Of a stretch of 64,000 nucleotides of DNA, positions 12,435 to 23,399 are shown one piece after another (positions within the stretch are counted from its first letter, which is position 1; each line of letters begins with the position of its first letter). Both the position numbers and the translations under genes were made by a program. The notes beneath the pieces are model-generated. The model saw nothing but the letters and a program-made list of their open reading frames with translations, searched no databases and was not told the DNA's origin. Source of the DNA: Epiperipatus broadwayi (Eukaryota; Onychophora; Udeonychophora; Euonychophora; Peripatidae); NCBI GenBank assembly GCA_028023455.1, contig JAQFVV010000028.1:1623501-1687500 (forward strand), read 5' to 3'.

Positions 12435-12590
12435 ATGGAGAGGAAAAAACACCCAAGAAAATTAATTTCTTTGGAAACAAAAATTTCAATTTTAGATCGC
12501 TTAGTGAAATGGGAAGGATCAACAGCGATTGGAAAACATTTTATTTGGGTGAGTGTACTATGAGCAATTAAAAAAAATGAAGTTGGAACT
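12435..12590 (+). pseudogene. pogo/Tigger transposase N-terminal relic
   Basis: From the ATG at 12435 a frame reads MERKKHPRKLISLETKISIL, continues with DRLVKWEGSTAIGKHF and, after one in-frame stop, ends AIKKNE. This matches the CENP-B-type helix-turn-helix of Tigger/pogo DNA transposases: basic start, (L/I)SLE.K..IL..L..GES...I...F.V..STV..I.KNE. Only this DNA-binding part is recognisable; the DDE catalytic domain is not seen downstream. It is a dead fragment. Confidence 0.6.
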
Positions 12591-13427
12591 AGTTGTATTT
12601 CCTCTTGTGATGAATCTGATGTCTTACCAATTCACAAACAAACTTGCATAACGTCAAATAGTGATAATGATTAAAATACTGCATATGTATAAAAAAATAT
12701 AAAATACTGTAAATTACACATAAAAATATAAAATTAAATACTGTAATTAATAAAAAAAAGTAAAAAAAGTTTGTCGTGTATCAATTTTTTTCAAATTTGA
12801 AATTTTTTATTAGTCATATTTTATTTCCTTTTTTAAAATGTGAATTTTAAAGTAATTTTACGTTGTTGCTTTGCTTTTATGTGATTTTTGAAAATTACAG
12901 TATGTATCCCCCATTTTTCAAGGTAAGTTAAGTCTATTTTTGTGTGATTTATTTTGTGCATGTTTTCTGAGGAATCTATCTACTGCATAAAATGAGACCC
13001 AGGTGTACTTGAAAATTATGCTATACTGTTTTTGTTTATTCAATATCTATAAAATAATAGGTGAAATGGAAGTGCTACCTAATCATGTAGTTTATTAAAA
13101 ATCACCAAAATATCACATGATCAATATTTCCTACTGTTATTAAAAATCTTGGATTTACCCAAACTATTGTTAAAAATCTAGTGGAAAAAAGAATGTGTAG
13201 TAAAAAAAAGTACAATATTATAAAAAGAATTAATAATTATTTATTTAACAATAAACTTGCTCTGATGAAATAAAATATGTGTTACAGTGAAAAAGTTGCA
13301 TTTTATGAAATAGCTATGTGGAAAAAATGGAACTTGAATTTCTCTTTATAGACTAACAATACACTATTATGAACATTTCTGGCAACTCTATTATAACATT
13401 CTGATATATACAATTTCCTAATTAAAT
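12591..13427. other. No gene recognised
   Basis: AT-rich. Near 12890-12935 a TTACAG / GTAAGTT pair encloses 22 nt like a micro-exon, but there is no other support. Confidence 0.4.
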
Positions 13428-13960
13428 ATGAGTAAAATAAAACCTTTAAATAGAATCATTGCACCTGTAGTAAAAAAAACTATTAATAATAATTACAAAA
13501 AAGTTGAGATATTGGCACATGGAATCCAAATATTTTCACTTCTTAATTTAAATAAATATCAAAGCCCTTCCTACAAATTATTTTCTCTTCTACAAGCAAC
13601 ACTTCACAAATATAGATCCATTATGTGCCCTCTGTCATAAAATGAAGAAACATTTCAACATTTTCTTGTGGCTTGTTCCTCACTTCTTTCTTGTTGTACT
13701 CTTGTCACTAACATAGCTCACTCAAACTCACTAATAATCAATATCTTCATAAAAAAATATACAAAGTGGTATTTTTCCCAATATGAGAATTACGACATTG
13801 ATTCTTTCACACTCTGGTTCATAAGATGCTATCTAAGCTTTAATCCCCTATCACACAATACTAAATCAATCTTTGTAAAAAAAAATAACATTAAGTTCAG
13901 AGATTAAACCCATTCACCAGCTGATATTATTGCAGCTACATGAAATCTGATCTCATTAAC
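13428..13960 (+). pseudogene. Decayed retroelement C-terminal zinc-finger region
   Basis: In one frame DPLCALCHK and, after a frameshift, NEETFQHFLVAC give a C-x2-C ... H-x4-C pattern. This is typical of the zinc-binding segment at the end of non-LTR reverse transcriptases (ET..H.L..C). Flanking open frames of about 70-79 codons (13428-13640, 13668-13907) are pieces of the same broken frame. I cannot name the clade. A short AT-rich 3' region follows. Confidence 0.45.
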
Positions 13961-14655
13961 AACAACACAGTGGCTTGGCTACTGAATATACCAATTAATA
14001 TGCATTAGACATATATTGATTATTACTCAATTATACGGAAATTTATCTTATTGCTTTTCTATTTGAAATCTCTTTTGTTTCATTAAGACTTGTACATAAT
14101 CTCCAATATATATAACTCAGTAAAGTTTATTTAAAACTAATAATTATTTATTCATCAGTAAATATGCTATTTCCCAATTAATAAAAAAAAATATAATTTA
14201 GTGTGTGTGTGTGTTAAATATATGTTAAATAAATAAAAATAGTCATAATCAGCATTTTATTTGTTTATGTTTTTCTTGTCTTTGTGGGAAAAAAAGAATG
14301 GTGTAATTTAGTTAGCATTGAAGGTATAAGGGGCAGGGCCCCCTAGTTACCTATAGAATTGCATACATATGTACATGTATGCCTAGTCTAGATTTTATCG
14401 GGATTATCTATATATATACATTAAAGGATTAAATTTGTTTTATTTATTTATTTTTTAAATGGAACATTAGTTTCTGCATCTGATTAACAAGTTTCTTTTA
14501 TATATAAAGTAATAAAATTTTACTATATTTTTTTATTATGCTATATATCATTCAGAGAGAAAGTGATAATAATTTATGAGTGATTTATTTATATTCATAA
14601 AAAAAACTGTATATATTTATTTCTTTTCCAAAAATTAAAATAAAATGGAATAGTA
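13961..14655. other. No gene recognised
   Basis: AT-rich with a GT run near 14200 and a small GC-rich patch (GGGGCAGGGCCCC, about 14330). No family assignment. Confidence 0.5.
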
Positions 14656-14800
14656 AATCAATAACTGAGTGCTTTATAGCACAGGAGTCAATAAAAAGAT
14701 TGAGTGCACCTTGGAAATCAGAACTGGATTCAAACCATGACATAATGCTCCAGAGACTGATGTTCTACCATGTCACTAGACAATGCATAGAAAAATATAT
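14656..14800 (-). mobile_element. tRNA-derived SINE head, minus strand
   Basis: Read on the minus strand, a box A-like TAGTGACATGGTAGAACATC is followed by an exact box B-like GGTTTGAATCC (14726-14736 on the plus strand). Spacing fits an RNA polymerase III promoter. The cloverleaf is not intact, so it is a SINE rather than a tRNA gene. Confidence 0.55.
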
Positions 14801-14984
14801 TTATAAATCTACACACATTGACTTTAATTAAATCATTATTAAAAATTATCATAAACCCACATTTTAGATCAGATCATTTTTATCCTTCACCACTAGTTAA
14901 ATATTATGACATAATTGCTGAAAAATATGTATTCATTTATTCACACCACAAATTTGCCTATTTACTATTAATATAGCATTAATA

Positions 14985-15232
14985 ATAGCAGCAAACTCTC
15001 TATACAGTACTGCCACTCAGTGCAAGCCAGAGTAATCAATGAGTGCAAGAAGATTTGTGAATAAATTTTCTATCTAGTGCTTACTTATTTAATATCCTCA
15101 GACTAGTTTCTACCTTGTGGCTTTTATCAATGAGGAGCCTTGGAACTGAGAGCACTGCACCCAGATCTTAGAATCCAAGGTTCAGCAGCCATATACTTTA
15201 TGGTGAGTTTGCTACTGTTAATAACAGATTGT
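14985..15232 (-). mobile_element. Class A hammerhead element, minus copy
   Basis: It begins with the element end (AAACTCTCTATACAGTA), passes through GTGCAAGCCAGAGTAATCAA and the hammerhead region, and ends in the upstream segment (GCACCCAGATCTTAG). It faces the plus-strand tandem that follows. Confidence 0.65.
15087..15145 (-). ncRNA. Hammerhead ribozyme motif, class A, degenerate
   Basis: GAAACTAGTC with stem III and the inner stem I are kept, but the CTGATGA box reads TTGATAA (C3 and G8 lost). Inactive by known requirements. Confidence 0.5.
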
Positions 15233-15284
15233 ATACATAGGTAATAATAATCATGTGATGTTTTGGTAGTAATAAAGCTTTAAG

Positions 15285-15466
15285 CCAATAAACATAATAT
15301 GATCACCATTTCTTATGATTGCTTATAACTGTTATTAAAACAGGCTTCTGGCATTCATTGATTACTCTAGCTTGCAGTGAGTGGTAATATGTATGCTGAG
15401 TTTTACCTGTTTTAATAACAGTTATAAGCAAGCATAAGAAATGGTGATCATGTGATGTTTATTGGC
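15285..15466. repeat. Foldback of class A terminal segment
   Basis: The segment CCAATAAACAT...AAACAGG (about 15285-15346) recurs inverted at about 15406-15466 as CCTGTTTTAATAACAG...ATTGG. Between the arms lies the class A end carrying TTGCAGTGAGTGG. This is a head-to-head junction of two copies. Confidence 0.7.
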
Positions 15467-15697
15467 GTAAAACCAATCCTGCATAATAGGATAGTGATGG
15501 CTATGGTTATTAAAAAACCAAAGACATCAAAATGTATAGATATTGAACTGAGTTCAGACCTATAAGACTATATAAGCTAATGAGCTTGGATTGAAAATAT
15601 TAAGGTGTTTTCAATTTAAGATTCATAGGTTTTTAGTTAAGTAAAGATAAAAGGTGTGATCTGGAGGGTTGCATGATTATAGGTGTAATGCTCTCAG

Positions 15698-15756
15698 ATC
15701 CAAGATTCCTCACTGATAAAGGCTACAAGCCAGAAACTAGTCTGTGGATATTGCAT
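15698..15756 (+). ncRNA. Hammerhead ribozyme motif, class A, one core change
   Basis: Outer stem I is ATCCAA with TTGCAT. The core CTGATAA (15713-15719) has G8 changed to A. Stem II GGC/GCC encloses TACAA. GAAACTAGTC is intact with a palindromic ACTAGT stem III. Stem II here is G-C where other copies have A-U, a compensatory pair. Confidence 0.65.
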
Positions 15757-16151
15757 AAGTAGGCAATAGATGGGGATTTTATTTACAAGCCTTCTGACAT
15801 CCATTGATTAGTCTAGCTTGCAGTGAGTGGCAATACGTATAGTGAGTTTTGCCTATTTTAATAACAATTATAAGCAAGCATGAGACATGATGATCATGTG
15901 ATGTTTATTGGCTTAAAACCAATGCTGCACAATAGGATAGTGATGGCTATGGTTATTAAAGAACCAAATACTCCAAAATATATAGGTACTGAACTAAGTT
16001 CAGACCTATATGATTATATAAGCTAATGAACCTGGATTGAAAATATTAAGGTGTTTTCAATTTAAGACTCATAGTTTTGTAGTTAAGTAAAGATAAAGGT
16101 GACTGCTGGAGGGTTGCATTAGATTTTAAGATCTAGGTGAAGGGCTCTCAG

Positions 16152-16210
16152 ATCCAAGGCTCCTCACTGACAAAGGCCACAAGCCAGAAACGAGTCTGGG
16201 AATATTGGAT
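16152..16210 (+). ncRNA. Hammerhead ribozyme motif, class A, one core change
   Basis: ATCCAA (16152-16157) pairs with TTGGAT (16205-16210). The core reads CTGACAA at 16167 (G8 lost). Stem II is GGC/GCC around CACAA. GAAAC and GTC are present. It closes the 454-bp unit that starts at 15713. Confidence 0.65.
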
Positions 16211-16310
16211 GAGTAGGCACTAGATAGGGATTTTATGCACAAGCCTTCTGGCATCCATTGATTTCTGTGGCTTGCACTAAGTGGCATTACTATTGAGTTT
16301 TGCGCGTTTT

Positions 16311-17028
16311 AATCCTAAAATTTATTTGAAAACTTCTTTCACTCTCTAGACAATTTATCTTAATCTTTTATTTCTTTTTAATATCTTCTCCAAAACCAAA
16401 TGTTCAATATTTTCCCATCACCATTACAAATTACATCAATTTTTGTCTGGATTCAGGAAAAATCATAATGTCATAAATACAAAAGCCAATTTTAAAACCT
16501 TAAACAGAAAATGAAGTTTCTTTTCTCTGCCTGAAAAAAAAAAAGTCAAATTGAATTACTTTAAAAAATATTCACCATTAAAGCTGAAGAAGATAATAAA
16601 TAATAGCTGGCTTTACAATGTTCATAAGAAGTTGAAGAACAGTTCAGCAACTGTAATCGATCGGAGGACTATACAGTCCACAGTCTGATGCTCTACCACT
16701 ACACTTATCCATGAAGAGCAAGATGGATGATGAGATAAAGTAACAAGATGATATTATAATCATAATTTTTCAAATGATAAAAAATTAAAAAAAATATGGA
16801 ATGGCGATTTATAATAGTTATACCTCCTAAAGTGTTTTATTATAAATCTATACTTCTTGTCTCATCTTTTTTTTATTCACATATTTCGTCGAATAGTTTG
16901 AGTAACCAGTAACTCAGAGAAATGTAACAGAGTATACACATAGACATATGTGAGATAAGCTTTAAATTTGTAAATAATTTTGATTGAAATTTTTATTCCA
17001 AACTCAAACACCCACTCTTAGCATTCAA
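16311..17028. other. Spacer with a degenerate tRNA-like SINE
   Basis: Mostly AT-rich. At about 16630-16730 the minus strand reads TAGTGGTAGAGCATCAGACT, a strong box A, but box B is poor. No gene otherwise. Confidence 0.45.
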
Positions 17029-17635
17029 TCATAAACTCTGGATATCATTACCTTACATTCCTGGAGCCACTCATCGTATCACTAAAACCTGCAGTTTAAC
17101 TCGACAAAAAGACTTTCACACTCCTCCCACACTTAATTGGCTTATCAATAATACAAAAGATATTCTGCACCTAAACCAAGAGTCACAAATAGAATACAAA
17201 ATTGCATGCATCCACACTAACTGCCATGCTGTATATTACGCAAAAATTGTGTGCCAATCTGTTCACTTGAAGTGCGAATTGCCAACACCAGTACATATAT
17301 AACTGTGCCAAAATTCAAACTAACACCAGATCAATTATTCACAAAAACGAATCAAGTTCTGGACATACCTTTGAGCCTACATCTGTTAGTGTGGTCTGCT
17401 CTGAATGCAACAATGCCCAAAAGCAAGCTGAAAGAGGACTAACATATCGCCAAAGACGAATATGTAATCAACAAAAGATTCCTGTGCCCCCCTTTCGAAA
17501 AAATGGCCAACTTAAGCAACTAATTTTCCATTCAAATATGCTAATTATTTATTCTCATCCTTTTAATAAGCCCACCCGTTTTCTTTTCACCCTCGATGCC
17601 AGGACTACGAGTAGTACAATTAATTAGTCGAAAGA
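17029..17635 (+). pseudogene. Penelope-like element relic (RT end plus GIY-YIG domain)
   Basis: One frame reads HKLWISLPYIPGATHRITKT (17030-17090), like the conserved PYI.G.S..I.. block after the Penelope reverse transcriptase. It runs on to EYKIACIHTNCHAVYYAKI (17190-17250), which has the YK(I)..C...C.A.YIG-type spacing of the GIY-YIG endonuclease with YIG decayed to YYA. After a stop, GHTFEPTSVSVV and GLTYRQRRICNQQK resemble the C-terminal part. Frameshifts and stops make it non-functional. GIY-YIG nucleases cut the target site for retrotransposition in this family. Confidence 0.5.
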
Positions 17636-17959
17636 GCACTAGGCAAATTTTGCTAACTTTACAAATTTAAAGCTTATTTCGCAAACGGTTATGCGTACAC
17701 TCTATCGGTTATTCACATTTATACACACATATATATATATATAAGGAGTCTAAAAATCATAAAGTGATTTGTATTATATATTATAATTATTTATAAATAT
17801 TTAATTTCAATTCCAAATCATCGCAATTTATGTCTGAAATTAATTACGAAAATGTTAGAAACTAATTACTACATTTTCAAATCCTTTGTGAATTTTCGAC
17901 TAAAGTTATATATATTGTAAAAAACACAGGGACTTTAAATAAGAACGATTAAAAAATAC
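17636..17959. other. No gene recognised
   Basis: AT-rich tail region after the Penelope-like relic; (TA)n near 17729-17742. Confidence 0.5.
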
Positions 17960-18130
17960 CTTTCTTTTGAAAACCTTGGTAGAATAGATCAGCTGATTGG
18001 AGCGTTGCATGGAATTCGATGTTCACAAATGTAAAGGTGTGAGTTCGAATCCTATGCTGGGATTGCCATTGGTCAGGCCAGCAGCATTTCTTTGATAAAT
18101 ATAGTGACTCTTTATTACACTAAATAGTAT
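17960..18130 (+). mobile_element. tRNA-derived SINE
   Basis: A box A-like GGTAGAATAGATCAGCTGAT is followed by box B GAGTTCGAATCC near 18040. Then comes CATTGGTCAGGCCAGCAGCA, shared with class C elements (27.86 kb). The head is tRNA-like but cannot fold as a full tRNA. Confidence 0.6.
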
Positions 18131-18180
18131 AATAAGCTATATGCGAGAGTAAGCGTACATAAAATATGTTTATAATATAC

Positions 18181-18480
18181 AAACTATGAGAGATAGTGAC
18201 CTGGGCCAATTGATGAGTGCTGGTTCAGCACGAAATGCATCTTGGGGATCATTTGTCTTTTATCATATTTTTATTTATATGAATTTGAAAAGAATGGGGA
18301 AGTGTGGAGATGTTTATTATATCTATAACTTTAATAAGTCTGAAAATTTCGAGCAATTATATTTTAAAAAAAAAAAGGAAACATTAATAATATATAGTTT
18401 TACAAAAAAAAAAAAAGTATTAATATTCAAACTCTCAATTTGGGAAAAATCATAATTTAGAAAACAAAAAAATACTAAAG
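18181..18480 (+). mobile_element. Class B2 element, single copy
   Basis: It starts with the hammerhead region and continues with TTTTATTTATATGAATTTGAAAAGAAT and a GTGGAGATGTTTATTATAT-type segment seen also at 33.4 and 35.3 kb. Two poly(A)-like runs interrupt the tail. Confidence 0.6.
18190..18252 (+). ncRNA. Hammerhead ribozyme motif, class B, near intact
   Basis: CCAA is followed by TTGATGA (only C3 changed to T). A perfect 6-bp stem II (GTGCTG/CAGCAC, loop GTT) leads to GAAA, the palindromic stem III ATGCAT, C17, then TTGG and GATCAT. G10.1-C11.1 is kept. The single C3 change should reduce or abolish activity. Confidence 0.65.
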
Positions 18481-18895
18481 CAATATGCAATTTGCTTATA
18501 TTGATTATTTCCTGTACATGTAAATAGAGGGATTTGAACTCAGGATTTTTCTATTCATTCTCTACTTCATTTCAAGCAACCGATACACATGACCGTCTAC
18601 GTATGAAAAAAAAACCATAATCCCCAATATACATATTTTATGCAAAAACAGCACTCATAATTTGGGCATGATCATAATTCCAACACATTGTCCATTAATG
18701 TTTGTGGAATTGCTATCTTAACATAAACTGAGCAATGATTGTATATATGTGTGGGGGATTATGATCTGACCCAACTGATGAGTGCTGTTTTTTTTTATTT
18801 ATTAAGGAAATGAGTGTTTATTGGTTGCTTGATATGGAGAGGAAGATAAATAGACTGAAAAATCCTGAGTTCAGATCCCCCTATTTACATAAAAC
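18481..18895. mobile_element. Class B elements, head-to-head arms
   Basis: The minus arm (18530-18660) begins with GGATTTGAACTC, the inverted box B. The plus arm (18680-18885) has GTCCATTAATGTTTGTGG, the ribozyme start CCAACTGATGAGTGCTG (18771-18787) and a T-run replacing the rest, then AGTTCAGATCCCC. Both hammerheads are truncated or decayed. Confidence 0.65.
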
Positions 18896-18900
18896 AAAAA

Positions 18901-19070
18901 ATATATGCAGGGTTCGAACTCAGACTTTCACATGACCCACCACTCTCAGTACCATCTCATATTGCTGACCCACCTGATCACACACATGTAGTGATTAGGT
19001 GGGTCAGCAATATGAGATGGCACTAAGAGTGGTGGGTCGTGTAAAGTCTGAGTTCGAACCCTGCATATAT
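18901..19070. repeat. Near-perfect palindrome of class B tRNA-like segment
   Basis: Arms 18901-18975 and 18997-19070 are almost exact reverse complements, with a spacer of about 20 nt. The right arm contains box A-like TGGGTCAGCAA (19000-19010) and box B GAGTTCGAACCC (19050-19061) at normal polymerase III spacing; the left arm repeats both inverted. No ribozyme is included. Confidence 0.85.
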
Positions 19071-20714
19071 TACATATATAAATACAGGTTTAAGCCCGTA
19101 CAATGTATTAAAACAAAAAAATAGTAAATGTAATGTTTTATTTATTAAATTTAGTGAGATTTTACTGAGACCTAAGGGATTGGAAAAAAACTGGATTTAA
19201 CTTGGTAATAAATTGTATTAACTAAAATAATCGAATGGCTTACTGCTCTGGAATTCGCAAGAAGTCCGAGCACCATACGTTACCGAATAGAGCTGCGATT
19301 CCTGGATTTTAAGCTACACAGACCGCCATTTTACCATTATAGTAAACAATGCGTGCGGTTAGGATAGTTGATATAGGTATAAGTTAGTTTGATATTACTT
19401 ATCATTTCACTATCATAATTTATACTAAACATCTCCTAATGAAGCTCTTAATATCATTAAAATCCATTTTATCATTTACTTTCTAATGATAAATGCACAT
19501 CTATCGATTTAAACCTATCAATGTATATAGATACAAGCACGTAGCATACATACATTCAATTCCAATAGTAGTTTCATATTTATAAATTAAAATTATATTA
19601 TCAAAATAATTTACAATTTTTGAAAAAAGAATCTTAACAACAAAAAAAGCTGATTAAATTATCAACTGAAATGTTTTTTGTTTTCACCTGAAGTTATTAA
19701 AATTACGAACTCGTATTATGACTCATCATTCCCGGAATGCTTTGAGCCTAGCTTATCTGGCACTGACTTGGCTTCATCCAACTGAATCCTACTAAATGAC
19801 AAGTTCAACATTTTGTTACAGATGAAGCCAATACATGACCTAAAGATTGGAAAGATCTAGTCAACCAATCTTTGCAATTATAAGAACAGTAATTAGAATC
19901 TATATACATAATGAAAATCACACTGGAAAGATTGATAACCAAACTGCTTAAAAATTAAGGCTACGTGCGCTTATTATAAATTACACGCACGTACATGTAA
20001 TATATGTATGGTTTTAAAAATCTGGGTAATGAGGCAAAACTACCACCCCCTTTTCCATTGTTACAAGTTTAACTTCTGCCTTTAGCTATAACCCAGATAT
20101 AAATCTCACATCCTGATATTCCTTCATATTATATAGATATATATTAAACCCTCATCGCGCGCGCAGCATATATATATATTCAAGTTATTGATTTAGCTGG
20201 TATAGATCAAATCATTTGCATAAACTATTACATTGATGTATAATGAATATCTTATTGCGTGGGAATTCTTTAAGAAGTCGGGCATTGGAAAAGACTTGTG
20301 ATCCATAGACCCTGAACTCTGAACTTAGTTCCATCATTCTGCTACTGTATTGAACTATAAAGGAGGCTTAGCTGCCTTGTAGTTCTTAAATGAGATATCG
20401 TTTGCGTTGACTTGAAGGCAAGATGAATGCTTGATTGTGTATGTGTGCAATCTTCATTGGTTTTCATATCAAGCATATATAAAATATGGGCTGTAAATCT
20501 TGGAAGTTTTAAAGTAATTAGACAGTTATTGATGAATGAAAACACTGGTTGCTCAGTGTTGGCTGCTGTTAAATAAAACTGAAAGAAAAATATCCTAATA
20601 CTAAATGATAGTGATTGAGTTGGCGAAGTTACAAGAGAAACAAAAGTCAGTAAGAAAGGCATTGTTAACGTGTGATTGATATCTAATTCTAAAGCTGGAT
20701 ATAATTTGCTTATC
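19071..20714. other. AT-rich stretch with degenerate SINE pieces
   Basis: Two tRNA-like SINE remnants are visible: about 19225-19350 (TTACTGCTCTGGAATTCGCA...) and 20245-20345 (TTATTGCGTGGGAATTC...). A third related piece is at 25130. A 106-codon minus-strand frame at 20342-20662 resembles no family I know. Nothing else is supported. Confidence 0.45.
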
Positions 20715-20880
20715 TTTCTTATATATGTAATTAGAGGGATTTGAACTCAGGTTTTTTCAGTCTATTCATCTCCCACACAATCTCAAACAATCAATACACA
20801 CAACCGCACACATGCTAAAAGCATACGTGACCCCCAATATGTGTATTTCATGCAGAATCAGCATTCATTCTTTTCATTAA
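20715..20880 (-). mobile_element. Class B element, half copy
   Basis: It begins with GGATTTGAACTCAGG (inverted box B), runs through the anticodon-side sequence and ends in the inverted ribozyme 3' half (CCCCAATATGTGTATTTCATG). The CTGATGA side is missing. Confidence 0.6.
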
Positions 20881-21160
20881 AAAAATGATGGAATATTCAA
20901 AGCCCTTATTGCATCTGATATCTCTAAACTTCAGAAATATGGCAATGAATTTAAGTCAGAATAACAAATGATTCAAATCATTAAAATAAAGTGGACACAT
21001 AATTCACTATTAAATCATAACAAAACTAAATTATGGACTTCATTTTCAGAAGGATGTAAAGTTATCAGTCACGTTAGTGACTGGTTGTGAGAACTCAGGC
21101 ATCATTTAAAGATCAACTTTTATTTGGTTATTTACAACTGCAGATTACTTTCAAATGAAT
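20881..21160. other. No gene recognised
   Basis: AT-rich. It may include the decayed 5' part of the LINE that follows. Confidence 0.4.
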
Positions 21161-21765
21161 TGAGAAAAAAACATTGTTGGACTTTTGCAAGTTAGAAGAA
21201 AAGGTGAAGAAAAAATTGATTTAAAATGTGGACATGTACTCTACTACAAAGGCACGAATATTGGAAGCACAGGTGGAGTAGGATTCATTATAAATAAAAA
21301 TTAAAAGAACAACATCATGAAAATTGATGGTAGAGAGTGGCAAGATTAGTATAGAAGATATCTAGGGCAAATAATTCAGATTTATGTCCCCTGCCCGAAT
21401 GTTCTCATTGTAATGAAGTATAAGACTTTTATGTGGATGTACAAAAGGTTTTTGATGAGACCAAATTACATTTTAAAATTGTCATGGGAGACTCTAATGC
21501 TAAAATTGGTAAGTAGTTGAAAGAAAAATGTGATATGGATAAATATAGTTATAGAGGAGAAATTGAAAATGACGAGCATTTGTGGAATTTTTTTTATAAA
21601 AAACAAAAACAAAAAGCATTATATCATACATTAATTTCTTTTATGGAAAAAAAAATCCAAAGTTGAAAATTAATATAAAAGCATCCAAATGAAGGTATAT
21701 CAGAATTGAATGATAATTTGACTAACAGAAAATACTTCAAGATAATAATTTGAATAATAGATTAA
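21161..21765 (+). pseudogene. LINE endonuclease relic (RTE/craniofacial-2-like)
   Basis: Frame pieces read VGLLQVRRKGEEKIDL (from 21176), GHVLYYKGTNIG, GGVGFIINKN (about 21272-21300), IQIYVPCPNVL and KIVMGDSNAKIGK (about 21474-21512). These match the apurinic-type endonuclease domain of LINEs often mis-annotated as craniofacial development protein 2: the 'GVGF.i' block and the catalytic GD.N block. Stops and frameshifts disable it. In an intact element this domain nicks the target DNA. The RT part is not seen after about 21800. Confidence 0.75.
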
Positions 21766-22353
21766 TATGTGAAGTAATCCTGATTGAGACATAAAATACT
21801 ATTGCAAATCTAAAGACATAGACCCAGAATATTTGAGGTCTAAAAAATTATTTATAAAATGCAACAGCAAGGACATGATTAGATGGGTTAATGTGATCTC
21901 ATATTTCTAAAATTGTTTATAACAGTTTTACAGAAAATATTTTGCAGATTAAACATAATCTAAGAAAGTAAATGAAGATTATTTAAGTTGTCTAGGTTTC
22001 TCAAATACTTCATAACTTTAAGAAGTGTTTCAAAAGCTATCAAGTGAAAGCAAGAAAGTAGGACTAAAGACAAATGCTTTTCCAAAAAGGATTGTATAAA
22101 TATTAATAGTAGTGAATTAGAAGAAATAATGTAATATTAAAAGGAATGTAATCATGTATCTAAAAAAAAAATCTTATAATAATTGTGGTTTAACAATGCT
22201 TATTTTATATATTTGAAACTTAAATTAATTCTTAATGGTATTTTATATAGTTGAGTATGAAGAGATTTGTATTGGAAGTAACAAGAATGGATGAAAAATG
22301 ATGTCATAACAATTAGATATTAGTGATATGACTTAAATAGTTGAAATATTGAG
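21766..22353 (+). other. Possible further LINE decay
   Basis: No frame is readable. Position and direction suggest the inter-domain part of the same LINE, but I cannot show it. Confidence 0.3.
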
Positions 22354-22489
22354 ATAAATCTATGCAAGAATATGACATAAATCTATGCAAGAATATGACA
22401 AATCTATGCAAGAATATAACATAAATCTATGTAAGAATATGATATAAATCTATACAAGAATATGACATAAATCTATGCAAGAATATGAA
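22354..22489. repeat. 23-bp minisatellite, about 6 units
   Basis: Six near-identical units of ATAAATCTATGCAAGAATAT plus GAC, one unit 2 nt shorter. Point differences occur in units 3-5. Confidence 0.9.
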
Positions 22490-22747
22490 TATAATGAATA
22501 GTTAAAATCCTAAACTGAATCTAAAAGATATGGAAAAAGACTATAATTGAGAATGTATGAAGAAGTGAGTAAATTTTGCTGCTATGATGTTAAAAATGAT
22601 TACTACTCACCAGATAAATTGAATTAACATGAAAAGACTTTCATGATGCAATGAATTGATAATGGTGAAAGCTAAAAATAAGTTTGAGCACTTTAATAAT
22701 ATAGCTCATATATGTATATATTAAATATGCTCTATTACTTTGTAAAA

Positions 22748-23165
22748 CAAGCTTGTTAAATTATGTCATGTGACATCTGACTTGATTTTTTTTGTAACAT
22801 TACAATAATAGCTAAAAACTACATTTTATTAAAATTCTTCCATGACTATGATTTCATCCATTAACAAATTGATCTTTTCAAGTGAAATTCAACAAGTTAT
22901 AGATATCACATCATTGACTTCAAAAACCAACATCTTTTAACATCAATCTCATGAAGACATTCTTTGATGTTAAAGGAAATTGCTTTTTGAAATGAGTGAT
23001 GAGAAGGCTCTTTTGCTTTGTAATCTTCATGAGATTTATGTTAAAGTAAGTTAGTTTTTGAAGTGAATGATGGGAAAACTATTTTGTTTTCTATATGTTG
23101 TCTGTATCTTGTTGAATTTCACTTGCAAGGTCTATTTGTTAATGGACCATGATCGTGAAGGATTT
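22748..23165. repeat. A' fragment plus foldback element
   Basis: 22748-22830 repeats the A' segment TCATGTGACATCTGACTTG with its T-run, also at 46.6 and 46.77 kb. From about 22839, TCCATGACTATG...AAGTGAAATTCAACAAG...CTCATGAAGA recurs inverted to about 23162 as TCTTCATGAG...TGAATTTCACTTG...CATGATCGTGAAGGA. The arms are about 125-140 bp with a short loop. Confidence 0.65.
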
Positions 23166-23399
23166 TTAATAAAATTTTGATTTTTGACTTGTATTGTAAT
23201 ACAGTTTTCTATTTTACATATTTATATAATATTCATTAGTATAATGCTATTTTTTTAAAAAAATATTGAAATGCCAGACACTTTAACTAAATTTCCAGAC
23301 ATAAATAGATATTTATTTTTCTAATTCATTGCTATTATTGTTTTTGACCCTTTTAATTATTTTATATTGCTTTGACTGTTACATAAATAAAATTTGAAG

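Larger units (their letters stand above)
15347..16310 (+). mobile_element. Class A tandem, about 454-bp unit
   Basis: One full ribozyme-to-ribozyme unit can be read. After the hammerhead come GAGTAGGCA..., the TTGCAGTGAGTGG segment, AAGCAAGCAT, GATCATGTGATG, AATAGGATAGTGATGG, CCAAA.ACTCCAAAAT, TTGAAAATATTAAGG, then GGAGGGTTGCAT and GATCTAGGTG, and the next hammerhead. The ribozyme cores lie at 15713 and 16167, 454 bp apart. No reading frame is conserved between units. Confidence 0.75.

Noticed and set aside
12434-12550. Candidate exon between a TTTTAG acceptor and a GGGTGAGT donor
   Set aside because: The peptide is a Tigger/pogo transposase helix-turn-helix and continues through the supposed donor, so the splice sites are chance.
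12900-12930. 22-nt micro-exon with good splice sites
   Set aside because: Consensus sites this short occur by chance in AT-rich DNA, and there is no neighbouring exon.
22354-22489. CRISPR-like array
   Set aside because: The 23-bp units are directly contiguous without unique spacers, and the sequence is eukaryotic; it is a minisatellite.
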